The position numbers were made by a program, and so were the translations under genes. A stretch of DNA of 64,000 nucleotides from Anaerolineae bacterium (GTDB lineage Bacteria > Chloroflexota > Anaerolineae > Caldilineales > Caldilineaceae), in contig JAUIHI010000024.1 in assembly GCA_030432295.1 (NCBI GenBank), positions 43,023 through 107,022 of the forward strand, given 5' to 3'. Positions 7,322 through 19,055 of the stretch are shown here, piece after piece; the stretch's first letter is position 1, and every line of letters begins with the position of its first letter. The notes under the pieces are model-generated. The model was not told the origin of the DNA and searched no databases. It saw nothing but the letters and a program-made list of their open reading frames with translations.

Positions 7322-8218
7322 ATGAGTTTTTTGAAGAATATTTTTGGTCGCAGCAAACTGGACGGCGACGCGCTGGCCCGCTCCACTGACATCAGCGACT
7401 ACGCCCAGATCGAACTTCTCAGCCATTTCGAGACGCCCCGCAAGCTCCACGAAGACCGGGACCAGAGCCAGTGGGAGCGGGTGCTGCCCCGGGCCTACGT
7501 GGAGCAGATCGATCTGCTGACAAAGCAGGGCTGGCTCAGTTTCAGCGGCAACATTTATCGGTTGACCGATGCGGGTAAACCGTTTCTGGCGACCTACCGG
7601 GCGCGCCAGGAAGAGGACAAGCGTATCGCCATCGCCGCGGTTCGCAAAGCACTGGCCGGGAAGGACAGCAGCGAAGCGCTGGCCATCCGCCGGGCCTACG
7701 AAGATAGCCAGCCTCTGGGCAAAGCCGAATGGACCGGCCCCGACCCCCAGATGAGCCATAGCTCACTCACCCGGCGTATCCTTTTTTTGGACCACTGGCT
7801 GGTAGAAGGATTGAGCAAAGAGACTCTGGACTGGCTGAAGCTCTATGCGGCTGTGCAGCATTTGTGGGGGGCACACTGGCGCCTGACAGCCGACGAAATC
7901 CCCGCCGCTGTGCGCGACGAACTGGCAACCGATAAATTGGATGCGGTGGAAGCCGCCTACTGGCGGGCCTACAGCCTGGGCCTCTATGTGGACAATCAGG
8001 AAACCTGGCAGCGCTGCAAAGGGGGCGATCACGTGCGGCGCATCGAAATCATCGGCCCGGATGATGACCACACCTGTACGCCCTGCAAAATCCACCGGGG
8101 CCAGCAATATCTGGTGACCCGTGTGCCCGAACTGCCCCACAAGAATTGCAAATCCCCTTTCGGCTGCCGCTGCGAATATCAGCCCGTGCTGGAGAGTTAC
8201 GCCGACATCGCGGAATAG
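7322..8218 (+). CDS. Unknown protein with a C-terminal Cys/His metal-binding-like motif (298 aa)
   Basis: I do not recognise the full-length protein. The N-terminal two thirds is helical and charged. The C-terminus has Cys252-x2-Cys255-x2-His258 and then Cys276-x5-Cys282-x-Cys284, a spacing that suggests a structural zinc site. It also faintly recalls the Cys/His end of Mu gpF/SPP1 gp7-type phage proteins (CxxC...H..CxC), though no other phage gene is near. It may be linked to the dehydratase genes downstream but is separated from them by a palindromic repeat. Start ATG 7322 lacks a strong ribosome-binding site. Confidence 0.6.
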   Translation: MSFLKNIFGRSKLDGDALARSTDISDYAQIELLSHFETPRKLHEDRDQSQWERVLPRAYVEQIDLLTKQGWLSFSGNIYRLTDAGKPFLATYRARQEEDKRIAIAAVRKALAGKDSSEALAIRRAYEDSQPLGKAEWTGPDPQMSHSSLTRRILFLDHWLVEGLSKETLDWLKLYAAVQHLWGAHWRLTADEIPAAVRDELATDKLDAVEAAYWRAYSLGLYVDNQETWQRCKGGDHVRRIEIIGPDDDHTCTPCKIHRGQQYLVTRVPELPHKNCKSPFGCRCEYQPVLESYADIAE

Positions 8219-8296
8219 ACGGCGGACGACGGACCGCAGACGGCAAACTCGGTATCTCACACTGCCATCTGTCTACGGTCCGCCGTCTGTCGTCCA
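8218..8296. repeat. Palindromic repeat family P4 (GGCGGAC/ACGG type)
   Basis: The left half (8218-8247) and right half (about 8263-8296) are imperfect reverse complements built from gacggcggac, ggaccgcagacgg and their complements. A piece of the same family has entered carB near 17618-17647. Confidence 0.6.
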
Positions 8297-8330
8297 TCAC
8301 AATCAGACCAACCCCTATTGGAGCTACCCC

Positions 8331-10568
8331 ATGCCCTCCTCCCGCCGTTTTGAAATTCTGGCCGAGCGCCCCATCAATAAAGAGACATTCGTCCATCCCT
8401 GGCCCGAAGCCGGGCTGACCGTCGCGGACAGTCCCTTCGACCCGGAACCCAGCCTGCGTCTGGAAAACGGGCGGGTTGTGGAGATGGACGGCAAGCCCCG
8501 GGCCGACTTTGACAGCCTGGATATTTTCATCGCCGAGCACGGGCTGGACCTCTCTGTGGCCGAAGAGGCGATGGCGACCCCTTCCCTGCAAATCGCCCGG
8601 ATGCTGGCGGATATTAATGTGCCCGCGGCCGCGGTGCGTCGGCTGGCGATCGGCTGCACACCGGCCAAACTGGCCGAGATCATCCGCCCGATGAATGTGC
8701 TGGAAATGATGATGGGGTTGGCGAAGATGCGGGTGCGCCGCACGCCTGCCAACCAGGCCCACGTGACCAACTGGAAGGAGAGCAGCGCGCTCTTGGCCGC
8801 AGACGCTGCCGAGGCGGCCCTTCGCGGCTTTGCCGAAATCGAGACAACTGTGCGCATCGCCCGCTTTGCCCCGGTCAACGCACTGGCGATTCTCATCGGA
8901 TCCCAGACCGGGCGGGGCGGTGTGATGACTCAATGCGCAGTGGAAGAGGCGCTGGGCCTCAAAATTGCGATGAAAGGGCTGACCAGCTACGCCGAGACTC
9001 TCTCGGTCTACGGAACCGAGCGCAGCTTTGTGGATGGCGACGACACGCCCTGGTCCAAAGCCTTTCTGGCCTCGGCCTACGCCAGCCGAGGGGTGAAGGT
9101 GCGCTTCACCTCTGGCACCGGCTCCGAGGCGCTGATGGGCCACGCCCAGGGCTGCTCAATGCTCTATCTGGAGGCCCGCTGTCTGGTGATGACCCGGGGG
9201 GGCGGCAGCCAGGGGGTGCAGAACGGCTCCATCTCCTGCATCGCCCTGCCCGAATCCCTGCCCGGCGGCGTGCGGGTTGTCCTGGCCGAGAATCTGCTGG
9301 CGTCTATGCTGGGGCTGGAATGTGCAGCCGGCAACGACGCCCTGGCCTCCCACTCGGACATCCGCAAGACGGCTAAACTGATGCTTCAGTTCATCCCCGG
9401 CGCGGACTTCATCCACAGCGGCTACAGCGCCGTGCCCAAACGGGACAATCTCTTCGGCGGCGGCAACTACGACGCCGAAGATTTCGACGATTACAATGTG
9501 CTGCAACGGGATATGCAGGTGGACGCGGGGCTATCCCCTGTCACCGAAGAGGAGGCCGTCGCCATTCGTCGCCGGGCAGCCAAAGCGATGCAGGCCGCCT
9601 ACGCTGAGTTGGGCTTTCCGCCCATCACCGGCGACGAAGTGGAGGCCGCGGCGCTGGGCCATAGCAGCGACGATATGCCGGAGCGGGACCTCATCCCGGA
9701 TATGGACGCGGCCAATCGCTTCCTGGCCGGCGACGCGGATATGCTGACGGTCGTCGCGGCCTTAGAAAAGAGCGGTTTTGGTGACATCGCCGCCAATATT
9801 CTGGAGATGGGGCGTCAGCGGGTAATTGGCGACTACTTGCAGCCCTCGGCCATCTTCGACCGGGACTTCCGGGTGCAGAGCGCCATCAACGACGTCAACG
9901 ACTACACTGGCCCCGGCACTGGCTATCGGGTGGAGGGCAAGCGCTGGCTAGAGATTCAGGCCATCCGCCAGGCCCGCTCCCCCCAGGAATTCATCGCCGA
10001 TCAGGTCAGCGGGCCGTCGCCCAAACTGGCGGAGATCGGCCCCTTCAGCCGCCAGAGCCGACCCGAAGAGGTAATTGTGGCGGTTGGTCCGGCCTTTGGC
10101 GGCGCGATGACCCGCACAATCGGCGGGCTGAAGCACGAGGATGTGCTGGCCGCCATCTGCACGGGTATCGCCAAAGAGGGGCTGCTGGCCCGTATCCTCA
10201 AAGCCTATCGCAGCGCAGACCTGGCGGGGATCGCCCAGGCCGGGGCCGAGTGGAGCGGTTCGGGTATTGCCGTCGCGGTGCAGAGCCGGGGCACGACAAT
10301 GATTCAGAAGCGGGGGCTGGCCCGGCTCAACAATCTGGAACTCTTCCCCCAGTCGCCCAACCTGACCCTGGAAACCTATGAGGCCATCGGGCGCAACGCT
10401 GCCCTCTACGCCAAAGGCGAGGCAGCCCGTCCTGTCCCGGTGAAGATCGACAATTGGGCGCGGCTGCGGCTGATCGTCAAGACAGCCCTGCTCCACCGCC
10501 GGGAGCTGGATGAGGAGCGGGATCAGCCACCCCAGGAGATGATCTTTGACTGGGAACCGGATGTATAG
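8331..10568 (+). CDS. pduCD-like: B12-dependent diol/glycerol dehydratase, fused large and medium subunits (745 aa)
   Basis: Residues 1 to about 545 match the large subunit (PduC/DhaB): RFEILAERPINKETF at the start, DFDSLDIFIAE, GSQTGRGG, CAVEEA, SYAETLSVYGTE, NDALASHSDIRKTA (catalytic Asp region), SGYSAVP and NDYTGPGTGYR. From about 579 the chain continues as the medium subunit (EEVIVAVGPAFGGAMT, GSGIAVAVQSRGTTMI, NLELFPQSP, GRNAALYAKGEA). Enterobacterial enzymes encode these parts separately, so this is a natural fusion. The enzyme uses adenosylcobalamin radical chemistry to turn 1,2-diols or glycerol into aldehydes. ATG 8331 with GGAG at 8320-8323 fits; a longer frame upstream is non-coding repeat. 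No reactivating factor gene is adjacent. Confidence 0.9.
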   Translation: MPSSRRFEILAERPINKETFVHPWPEAGLTVADSPFDPEPSLRLENGRVVEMDGKPRADFDSLDIFIAEHGLDLSVAEEAMATPSLQIARMLADINVPAAAVRRLAIGCTPAKLAEIIRPMNVLEMMMGLAKMRVRRTPANQAHVTNWKESSALLAADAAEAALRGFAEIETTVRIARFAPVNALAILIGSQTGRGGVMTQCAVEEALGLKIAMKGLTSYAETLSVYGTERSFVDGDDTPWSKAFLASAYASRGVKVRFTSGTGSEALMGHAQGCSMLYLEARCLVMTRGGGSQGVQNGSISCIALPESLPGGVRVVLAENLLASMLGLECAAGNDALASHSDIRKTAKLMLQFIPGADFIHSGYSAVPKRDNLFGGGNYDAEDFDDYNVLQRDMQVDAGLSPVTEEEAVAIRRRAAKAMQAAYAELGFPPITGDEVEAAALGHSSDDMPERDLIPDMDAANRFLAGDADMLTVVAALEKSGFGDIAANILEMGRQRVIGDYLQPSAIFDRDFRVQSAINDVNDYTGPGTGYRVEGKRWLEIQAIRQARSPQEFIADQVSGPSPKLAEIGPFSRQSRPEEVIVAVGPAFGGAMTRTIGGLKHEDVLAAICTGIAKEGLLARILKAYRSADLAGIAQAGAEWSGSGIAVAVQSRGTTMIQKRGLARLNNLELFPQSPNLTLETYEAIGRNAALYAKGEAARPVPVKIDNWARLRLIVKTALLHRRELDEERDQPPQEMIFDWEPDV

Positions 10569-10585
10569 GAACATCTCAAACGCGT

Positions 10586-10593
10586 AGTATACT
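10586..10593. promoter_or_regulatory. Possible operator/-10 box of the toxin-antitoxin pair
   Basis: The perfect 8-base palindrome AGTATACT contains TATACT, a good -10 hexamer, about 60 bases before the antitoxin start at 10655. Toxin-antitoxin operons are usually autorepressed at such palindromes. No convincing -35 is visible, so this is a weak call. Confidence 0.3.
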
Positions 10594-10654
10594 GTTTGTG
10601 AGAGTGTGAAGATTTGTGGAGTCAAGCGGTCGATTTGAGTTTGGGAGGAATGGG

Positions 10655-10987
10655 ATGTCCCCAGAAGTTGTGGCTGTGATGGAACCTTTCGTTCAGCGCG
10701 GTCTTTTTCCCAGTGCAGAAGCGGCGATTGCTGAGATCGTTCGGGACTATACACTTCGTCAGATCGAACGCTATCGAGCTATGGAATCTGAGTTTGAGGC
10801 ACGCTACGGAATGAACTACGAGCAGTTTGAGGACTATCTACAGGCCCGGGCCAGGACGCTACAGGAGCGTCCCAGCGTGGCATTGGGCAGGGCAATGATG
10901 GCCGAGGAAGATGATGCCCAGGAGTGGAAGATGGCCCGGGAAATGGCGCAAAGTTGGCTTGGACTCCAGCGCGAGGTCACACAGTGA
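10655..10987 (+). CDS. TumA-like antitoxin (110 aa)
   Basis: A small, highly helical, acidic protein. It begins MSPEVVAVMEPFVQRGLF, continues with a SAEAAIAEIVRDYTLRQIERY helix and then a long charged helical tail. The order small helical protein then TumE-like protein, with the stop of the first inside the start of the second (GTGA), is the standard layout of TumA/TumE-type toxin-antitoxin modules. GGAGG at 10644-10648 selects ATG 10655. The pair sits between the fused and small subunit genes of the diol dehydratase, an unusual place. Confidence 0.65.
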   Translation: MSPEVVAVMEPFVQRGLFPSAEAAIAEIVRDYTLRQIERYRAMESEFEARYGMNYEQFEDYLQARARTLQERPSVALGRAMMAEEDDAQEWKMAREMAQSWLGLQREVTQ

Positions 10988-11391
10988 GTTCGCTGTCCGA
11001 TCTGCTCGCCTTTGTCGTTACGACCCTGCAAGAATCGAATGTGTGCAGATCCGTGCGTGTGTTGGAAACTCATCCATTCTCCACCCGCCAGTTTGCGCTC
11101 AAAGCGCGGGCCGATCTGCTTTCAAATGATACTCTTCAGATCCGCGTCTACCGCAACGGTGAGCATTACGATTACTCGTTTCAACTTCTGCGAGCGAATC
11201 AGCCCTTTCTTCGTTGGGACAACAAAGAACATTTCCCCGACGTTGCCACCTTTCCGCATCACTTTCACTCGCCATCCGGTGAAGTGCTGCCATCCCCGCT
11301 GCGGGGTGATCTTATCTTGGACCTACCGACAATACTGGAACTCCTGGAGTCCTATGAACCCGAACCATCGGGATCAGATGAACTGGAGTAA
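10984..11391 (+). CDS. TumE-like toxin, DUF6516 type (135 aa)
   Basis: The core motif set is VYRNGEHYDYSFQL, FLRWDNKEHFPDVATFPHHFH and a closing leucine-rich helix (LDLPTILELLES). The R-W-D-N-x-H-x-x-x-x-T-x-P-H-H signature is what I associate with the TumE/DUF6516 family of toxins. Start GTG 10984 overlaps the antitoxin stop by 4 bases; a longer upstream frame would overlap the antitoxin heavily and lacks a ribosome-binding site. The mode of toxicity is not visible from sequence. A related pair lies at 37630-38392. Confidence 0.7.
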   Translation: MSSLSDLLAFVVTTLQESNVCRSVRVLETHPFSTRQFALKARADLLSNDTLQIRVYRNGEHYDYSFQLLRANQPFLRWDNKEHFPDVATFPHHFHSPSGEVLPSPLRGDLILDLPTILELLESYEPEPSGSDELE

Positions 11392-11411
11392 ATCAGAGGA
11401 AGATCGAACTT

Positions 11412-11822
11412 ATGCAACAGATTGCCCACTCCTACCCCCTGGCCGACCACCCGGAGAAGATCAGCGCGGCCAGCGGACGTCCACTGGCCGACATCGATCT
11501 GACCGCGGCCATCTCCGGCGAACTCTCTCCTGGAGATTTGCAGATCAGCGGAGAGACCCTGCGCTCCCAGGCTGGGGTGGCCCGGCGTAGCGGCTACGAT
11601 CAATTGGCAGAGAATCTGGAACGGGCCGCGGAGTTGACGGCTGTGCCCAACGAGGAATTGTTGGCGATGTACGGGATGCTGCGCCCGGAACGGGCTACCT
11701 TTGCGGAGTTGAGCGAACTGGCTCAGCGGCTGGAAGAAGAGTTCCACGCGCCGGTCAATGCGGCCTTTGTGCGGGAAGCCGCGGCGGTCTATCGGGAACG
11801 GAAACTGCTGCGCAGGGAGTGA
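11412..11822 (+). CDS. pduE-like: Diol dehydratase small subunit (136 aa)
   Basis: The protein carries the PduE pattern: YPLADHPEKI at the start, SGRPLADIDLTAAISGEL, a strand-helix ISGETLRSQAGVARRSG, then QLAENLERAAELTAVPNEELL, YGMLRPERAT and FVREAAAVYRERKLL. It completes the alpha-beta-gamma dehydratase with the fused subunit gene 0.84 kb upstream, from which it is split by the toxin-antitoxin pair. The gap to the toxin gene is only 20 bases, so all four genes are likely transcribed together. ATG 11412 is preceded by GAGGAAG. Confidence 0.85.
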   Translation: MQQIAHSYPLADHPEKISAASGRPLADIDLTAAISGELSPGDLQISGETLRSQAGVARRSGYDQLAENLERAAELTAVPNEELLAMYGMLRPERATFAELSELAQRLEEEFHAPVNAAFVREAAAVYRERKLLRRE

Positions 11823-11849
11823 CGGTGGGCCGCAGACGACAGCCAGCGG

Positions 11850-12704
11850 CTATTGCTGTTGGCCTCGGATGCGTTGCCAGAGGATGCCCCGTTTCGGCTC
11901 AAAGAGAAAGACGAGCAGAAAGACAAGCGTCGATACCAGCACCATTGCCGGGCCAGAAGCGATATTGTAGTAGAAGCTCAGATAGAGGCCGGTCAGGTTG
12001 GAGAGCGCACCCACCAGCCCGGCCACCAGCATCATCGACGGCAGCCGTTTGGTGAGCAGGGAGGCGGTCGTGGCCGGGGTGACCAGCATCGCCAGCATCA
12101 GCGCCACGCCGACAGTCTGTAGCGAGACGACGATTGTCACAGCGATCAGCACCAGTTGCAGATAGCGCAACAGGCTGCGCGGCAGCCGCAGGACGACGGC
12201 CAGTGTAGGGTCGAAGGCCAGAACGAGGAACTCTTTGTAGAGCGCGACGATCACCCCCAGCACCAACAGCCCCAGCCCGAAGATCAGCCACAACTCTTCC
12301 TGAGAGACGCCCAGCACATTGCCAAAGAGGATGTGGGCCAGGTCTGTGGCGTAACTGCCTGTGGTGCTGAGCAGGGCCACCCCCAGCGCGAAACTCCCGG
12401 CAAAGACAATGCCGATGGCCGTATCCTCCCGAATCTCCTCCCGCTCGCTGAGGATGCCGATGCCCACCGCGGCCAGCACCCCAAAGAGCAGCGCACCCAC
12501 CGCCAACGGCCATCCGGCCAGAAAAGCCAGCACAATCCCCGGCAGAATCGCGTGGGAAAGCGCATCCCCAAAGAAGGCCATCCCCTGCAAAATCACATAC
12601 GTCCCCAACACTGAACAGACTACCCCAACCATCAGACTGGCCAGCAGGGCGCGGGCCATAAACGGGTAGGCGAGTGGGGAAAGAAACCAGTCAAAAAATG
12701 CCAT
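11850..12704 (-). CDS. Zinc/manganese-type ABC transporter permease (284 aa)
   Basis: An ABC-3 family permease with about eight membrane helices. It starts MAFFDWFLSPLAYPFMARAL and contains the family-typical GMAFFGDALSHAILPGI and MLVTPATTASLL segments. ZnuB, MntB and SitC proteins share this fold and import Zn2+ or Mn2+ with a periplasmic or lipid-anchored binding protein. Its ATG abuts the stop codon of the ATPase gene with no gap, so the two are coupled. No binding-protein gene is in the window beside them, so the metal cannot be assigned. Confidence 0.88.
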   Translation of the reverse strand: MAFFDWFLSPLAYPFMARALLASLMVGVVCSVLGTYVILQGMAFFGDALSHAILPGIVLAFLAGWPLAVGALLFGVLAAVGIGILSEREEIREDTAIGIVFAGSFALGVALLSTTGSYATDLAHILFGNVLGVSQEELWLIFGLGLLVLGVIVALYKEFLVLAFDPTLAVVLRLPRSLLRYLQLVLIAVTIVVSLQTVGVALMLAMLVTPATTASLLTKRLPSMMLVAGLVGALSNLTGLYLSFYYNIASGPAMVLVSTLVFLLVFLFEPKRGILWQRIRGQQQ

Positions 12705-13544
12705 TTAGCCCACCAACTCCAACCCCTCACCCATCTCCTCATCGCTGCAACATTCGTCGGCCAGGGCGACGGTAGCGTCTGGGGTAGGGAGGATATGTAG
12801 ATGGCTGCCGTAGGCCCGGCTGAGCATCTGGCTGGTGAGTAATTGGCTGGGCGGTCCGTCAGCGATCAACCGTCGATTGAGCAGAAGAATGCGATCGTAC
12901 ATCTGCGCGGCTTGGCCCAGGTCGTGGGTGGCGACGAGAATACCGATACCCCGCGCACCCAGACCGTCCAGAATGGCCAATACAGCCTCCTGGCTGGGCG
13001 TATCCAGACCGGTGAGTGGTTCGTCCAGCAGCAGGACTTCGGCCTCCTGGGCCAGGGCGCGGGCCAGAAAGACCCGCTGCTGCTGTCCGCCAGAGAGTTC
13101 GCCGATCTGTCGCCGGGCCAAATCCTCGGCCTGGGCTTCCACCAGCGCCTGCTCCACCATCTGCCTGTCGAGGCGACCGGGGCGACGCAGGTAACCGATG
13201 CGGGCCGTGCGCCCCATCATCACCACATCCCACACAGTGGCCGGGAAACGCCAGTCGATTTTATTGCGCTGGGGCACATAGCCGATGCAGGTGTGCTCGG
13301 CGGGGCCGCTGCCGTAGATACGCACTTTGCCCGACGACGGCTTGATTGTACCGACGATGACATTGAAAAGTGTGCTCTTGCCCGCACCATTTGGCCCCAC
13401 CACCGCCACTCGCTCACCTTTGCGCAGTTGAAAGGAGATATCTTCTAGCGCGGGGCGATCAGAATAGGCAACACTCACTCGATCCAATTCGATGGTGGGT
13501 GCGTTGGGGGGGTGTACGGGCGGGTGGTGGAAGAAGCTGGGCAT
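12705..13544 (-). CDS. Zinc/manganese-type ABC transporter ATP-binding protein (279 aa)
   Basis: A standard ABC ATPase with Walker A GPNGAGKST (50-58), a Q-loop in YVPQRNKID, signature LSGGQQQR, Walker B VLLLDEP and the H-loop in VATHDLG. The order and sequence style match ZnuC/MntA partners of the permease encoded immediately downstream. Start at 13544 (MPSFFHHPP) is preferred over a longer frame whose first 16 residues look non-coding. The C-terminal tail holds adjacent cysteines in an acidic context (DECCSDEE), which could sense or bind metal; that is inference. Confidence 0.88.
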   Translation of the reverse strand: MPSFFHHPPVHPPNAPTIELDRVSVAYSDRPALEDISFQLRKGERVAVVGPNGAGKSTLFNVIVGTIKPSSGKVRIYGSGPAEHTCIGYVPQRNKIDWRFPATVWDVVMMGRTARIGYLRRPGRLDRQMVEQALVEAQAEDLARRQIGELSGGQQQRVFLARALAQEAEVLLLDEPLTGLDTPSQEAVLAILDGLGARGIGILVATHDLGQAAQMYDRILLLNRRLIADGPPSQLLTSQMLSRAYGSHLHILPTPDATVALADECCSDEEMGEGLELVG

Positions 13545-13584
13545 AGGATTGGACCACTGGGTAACTCTGATGAACGCGGATAGA

Positions 13585-13616
13585 AAGGGCATCCAAAATA
13601 TAGCTTGGATGCCCTT
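13585..13616. terminator. Hairpin upstream of the ABC genes
   Basis: Arms aagggcatccaa (13585-13596) and ttggatgccctt (13605-13616) pair perfectly around 8 bases. It lies between the flavoprotein gene and the ABC operon, both on the minus strand, and could end flavoprotein transcription or form the ABC leader. Confidence 0.5.
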
Positions 13617-13676
13617 GCAGTCTATATGGGGTTGGAGAGGGTGTCAATCCGAAGAGGATGCAAAAAGGGCAAAAGT

Positions 13677-13715
13677 AGAAGGCAGAAGAGGCCGCCGCAG
13701 CCTCTTCTGCCTTCT
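13677..13715 (-). terminator. Terminator of the flavoprotein gene
   Basis: Perfect 16-bp arms (13677-13692 and 13700-13715) with a 7-base loop lie next to the end of the minus-strand flavoprotein gene; the right arm stops a few bases short of its stop codon at 13723. On the minus strand the stem is followed by a short T-containing stretch. Confidence 0.6.
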
Positions 13716-13722
13716 GGCTGTC

Positions 13723-15279
13723 CTATCCTCTGGACCAATTGAACCAGGCCCCGAAGACTTTCCCTACCGTCGGCGAAAGGCGGGTGCGGTTGTAGAGATC
13801 GCCCACCCGGCGGATGCTGCCCGCGACGGTCGGGTAGGGGTGAATCGTATCGACAATCGCCTTCAGCCCCAGATTGTGGGTCATTGCCAGGGTCAGTTCG
13901 CTGATAATCTCCCCGGCGTGGGGCGCTACAATTGTGGCCCCCAGGATTTTGTCGCTGCCCTTTGCCGTGTGGACTTTCACAAAACCCTCGGTTTCGCCGT
14001 CGGCCAGCGCCCGGTCAGATTCGTCCAGGGGTACTTTGTAGGTGTCGATTTCGATGCCCTTCTCTTCGGCCTCGTGGGCATAGAGACCCACATGCGCGAT
14101 CTCCGGATCGGTGTAGGTGGCCCAGGGGATGACCAGATCGCTGAACTTCTTCTTTGGGCCGGGGAAGAGCGCGTTCTGCAGAACGATGCGGGCGGAAGCG
14201 TCCGCAGTGTGGGTGAACTGGTATTTGATCGCCACGTCCCCGGCGGCATAGATGTCCGAGTTGGTGGTCTGGAGGGTGTCGTCCACTGTCACGCCTTTTT
14301 TGGTGTACTCCACCCCCGCAGCTTCCAGATTGAGGGAATCCACATTGGGCGTGCGGCCTGCGCCCAGCAGAATCTCGTCCACCTCTAACTCGTGGACTTC
14401 ACCGTCCAATTCGTATAGCACACATTTGATGTCACCGGCGGATCGCACCTTCTGAATTTTGACCCCCAGCAGCATCTCTACCCCATCTTTCACCAGAGAC
14501 TCCGCCACAATCTGGGCCGCGTCTTTGTCCTCGCGGATGAGAATTTGCGGCGCAATTTCCAGCAGCGTGACCTGCGTCCCCAGCCGCTGGAAGGTTTGGG
14601 CCAGCTCGCAGCCGATGGGTCCTGCGCCCACAATTGCCAGACGGCGGGGCTGTTCCGTTAGCTGGAAAAAGAGGCTCTCATTCGTCAGGTAGCCCGCCTC
14701 GTCCAGGCCGGGGATGGGGATTTTGGCGGCCCGGGAGCCGGTGGCGATGACGGCTTTGGTGAAGCGTAGCGTCTGGCGCTCTCCTGAGCCTGTCGAAGGG
14801 CCTTCCACTTCCAGCGTATTAGCGTCAGTGAATTGGGCCGTGCCAAAGAAGACGTCGATGCCCAAATCGGTGAAGCGCTGGGCGGAATCGGTCTTGCTCA
14901 GATCGGCCCGCACGCTGCGCATCCGGCGCATGACCGCCCCGAAGTCTACTCGCGGGGCGGTCTCCAAATGGATGCCGTAGCGCTCGGCCCTGGCGATTTC
15001 CCCCATCACTTTGGCCGAGCGGATGATCGTCTTGGAGGGAACGCAGCCGGTGTTCAGACAGTCGCCGCCCAAAATGTCCCGCTCGATCAGCGCCACCCGC
15101 GCGCCCAGCCCGGCTGCGCCCACCGCAGCAATCAGCCCAGCCGAGCCGCCGCCGATGACGACCAGATTGTAGCTGTCCGCCGCAATGGGATTGACCCAAT
15201 CCGATGGATGGCCGTTGGCGAGCAGTCGGGCATTGAGTTCGTCATCGGGTAGGAGAGTGGGCAGGGCGTGGCTGGACAT
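13723..15279 (-). CDS. Mercuric-reductase-like pyridine nucleotide-disulfide oxidoreductase (518 aa)
   Basis: The FAD site is GGGSAG (43-48) and the redox disulfide is Cys74/Cys79 in GGDCLNTGCVPSK. A second dinucleotide site (VGAGPIGCE), GDV near IYAAGDVA and a dimer interface with HPYPTVAGSIRR follow. The family normally has a Glu after that His (HPYPT..E), but here the position reads Ala-Gly, so the His-Glu pair seems altered. There is no C-terminal CC pair, so true Hg(II) reductase activity is doubtful. Around residues 158-166 the chain carries a PSTGSGE insert that is a translated intergenic repeat (see findings). An N-terminal extension of about 35 residues precedes the FAD domain. Confidence 0.85.
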   Translation of the reverse strand: MSSHALPTLLPDDELNARLLANGHPSDWVNPIAADSYNLVVIGGGSAGLIAAVGAAGLGARVALIERDILGGDCLNTGCVPSKTIIRSAKVMGEIARAERYGIHLETAPRVDFGAVMRRMRSVRADLSKTDSAQRFTDLGIDVFFGTAQFTDANTLEVEGPSTGSGERQTLRFTKAVIATGSRAAKIPIPGLDEAGYLTNESLFFQLTEQPRRLAIVGAGPIGCELAQTFQRLGTQVTLLEIAPQILIREDKDAAQIVAESLVKDGVEMLLGVKIQKVRSAGDIKCVLYELDGEVHELEVDEILLGAGRTPNVDSLNLEAAGVEYTKKGVTVDDTLQTTNSDIYAAGDVAIKYQFTHTADASARIVLQNALFPGPKKKFSDLVIPWATYTDPEIAHVGLYAHEAEEKGIEIDTYKVPLDESDRALADGETEGFVKVHTAKGSDKILGATIVAPHAGEIISELTLAMTHNLGLKAIVDTIHPYPTVAGSIRRVGDLYNRTRLSPTVGKVFGAWFNWSRG

Positions 15280-15636
15280 TGGGATAGCTCCTGAATGGTG
15301 AGTGAACAGTTGTCAGTAAGCAGCCATCAGTTAAAGATTCTCGACGAGACCACCGAGCACTGTTCACTGCTTACTGCTCACTCTACGCTCTGATGAGGGT
15401 GCGGGCAGTAACGGCGATTACCCAGACAGTAAATGCCATTCCGCCCCATTTTTCGCCTATCTCCGCTGTCGTCGTACAATAGAGAGCGGCAAGCACCCCA
15501 TCAACGGCGATGAAATGCGAAGCGTGAAACGAAAAGCGTGAGAGCCTTTGGTCTGATTCACCCTTCGCCACACGACCTGCCATCAAAACACTCATCCCAA
15601 TTATCGAATATCCAATACCCAATCATCGGTCTTCCC
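15280..15636. other. Divergent intergenic region with nested repeats
   Basis: This is the shared upstream region of the minus-strand flavoprotein gene and plus-strand carB. It holds a complex inverted repeat at about 15298-15384, where agtgaacagt and cagtaagcag recur as actgttcact and ctgcttactg. Further on are a gcgtgaaacgaaaagcgtga motif (about 15523-15542, related to the hairpin after carB) and a tatccaataccca stretch (about 15608-15622) of the family found inside hemW. I see no convincing gene in it and no clear promoter hexamers. Confidence 0.5.
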
Positions 15637-19020
<3,384 letters not shown>

Positions 19021-19055
19021 AGTCGGTTCTGGATTCGGGCGGGTAATCAATCTGC

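Noticed and set aside
13723..15279. Calling the flavoprotein a true mercuric reductase (merA)
   Set aside because: The C-terminal Cys pair and heavy-metal-binding N-terminal domain are absent and no mer genes are nearby, so I kept it as mercuric-reductase-like.
15383..15622. Possible 79-codon minus-strand gene between the flavoprotein gene and carB
   Set aside because: It lies over repeat-derived sequence, begins inside the carB leader and shows no recognisable pattern apart from one hydrophobic stretch.
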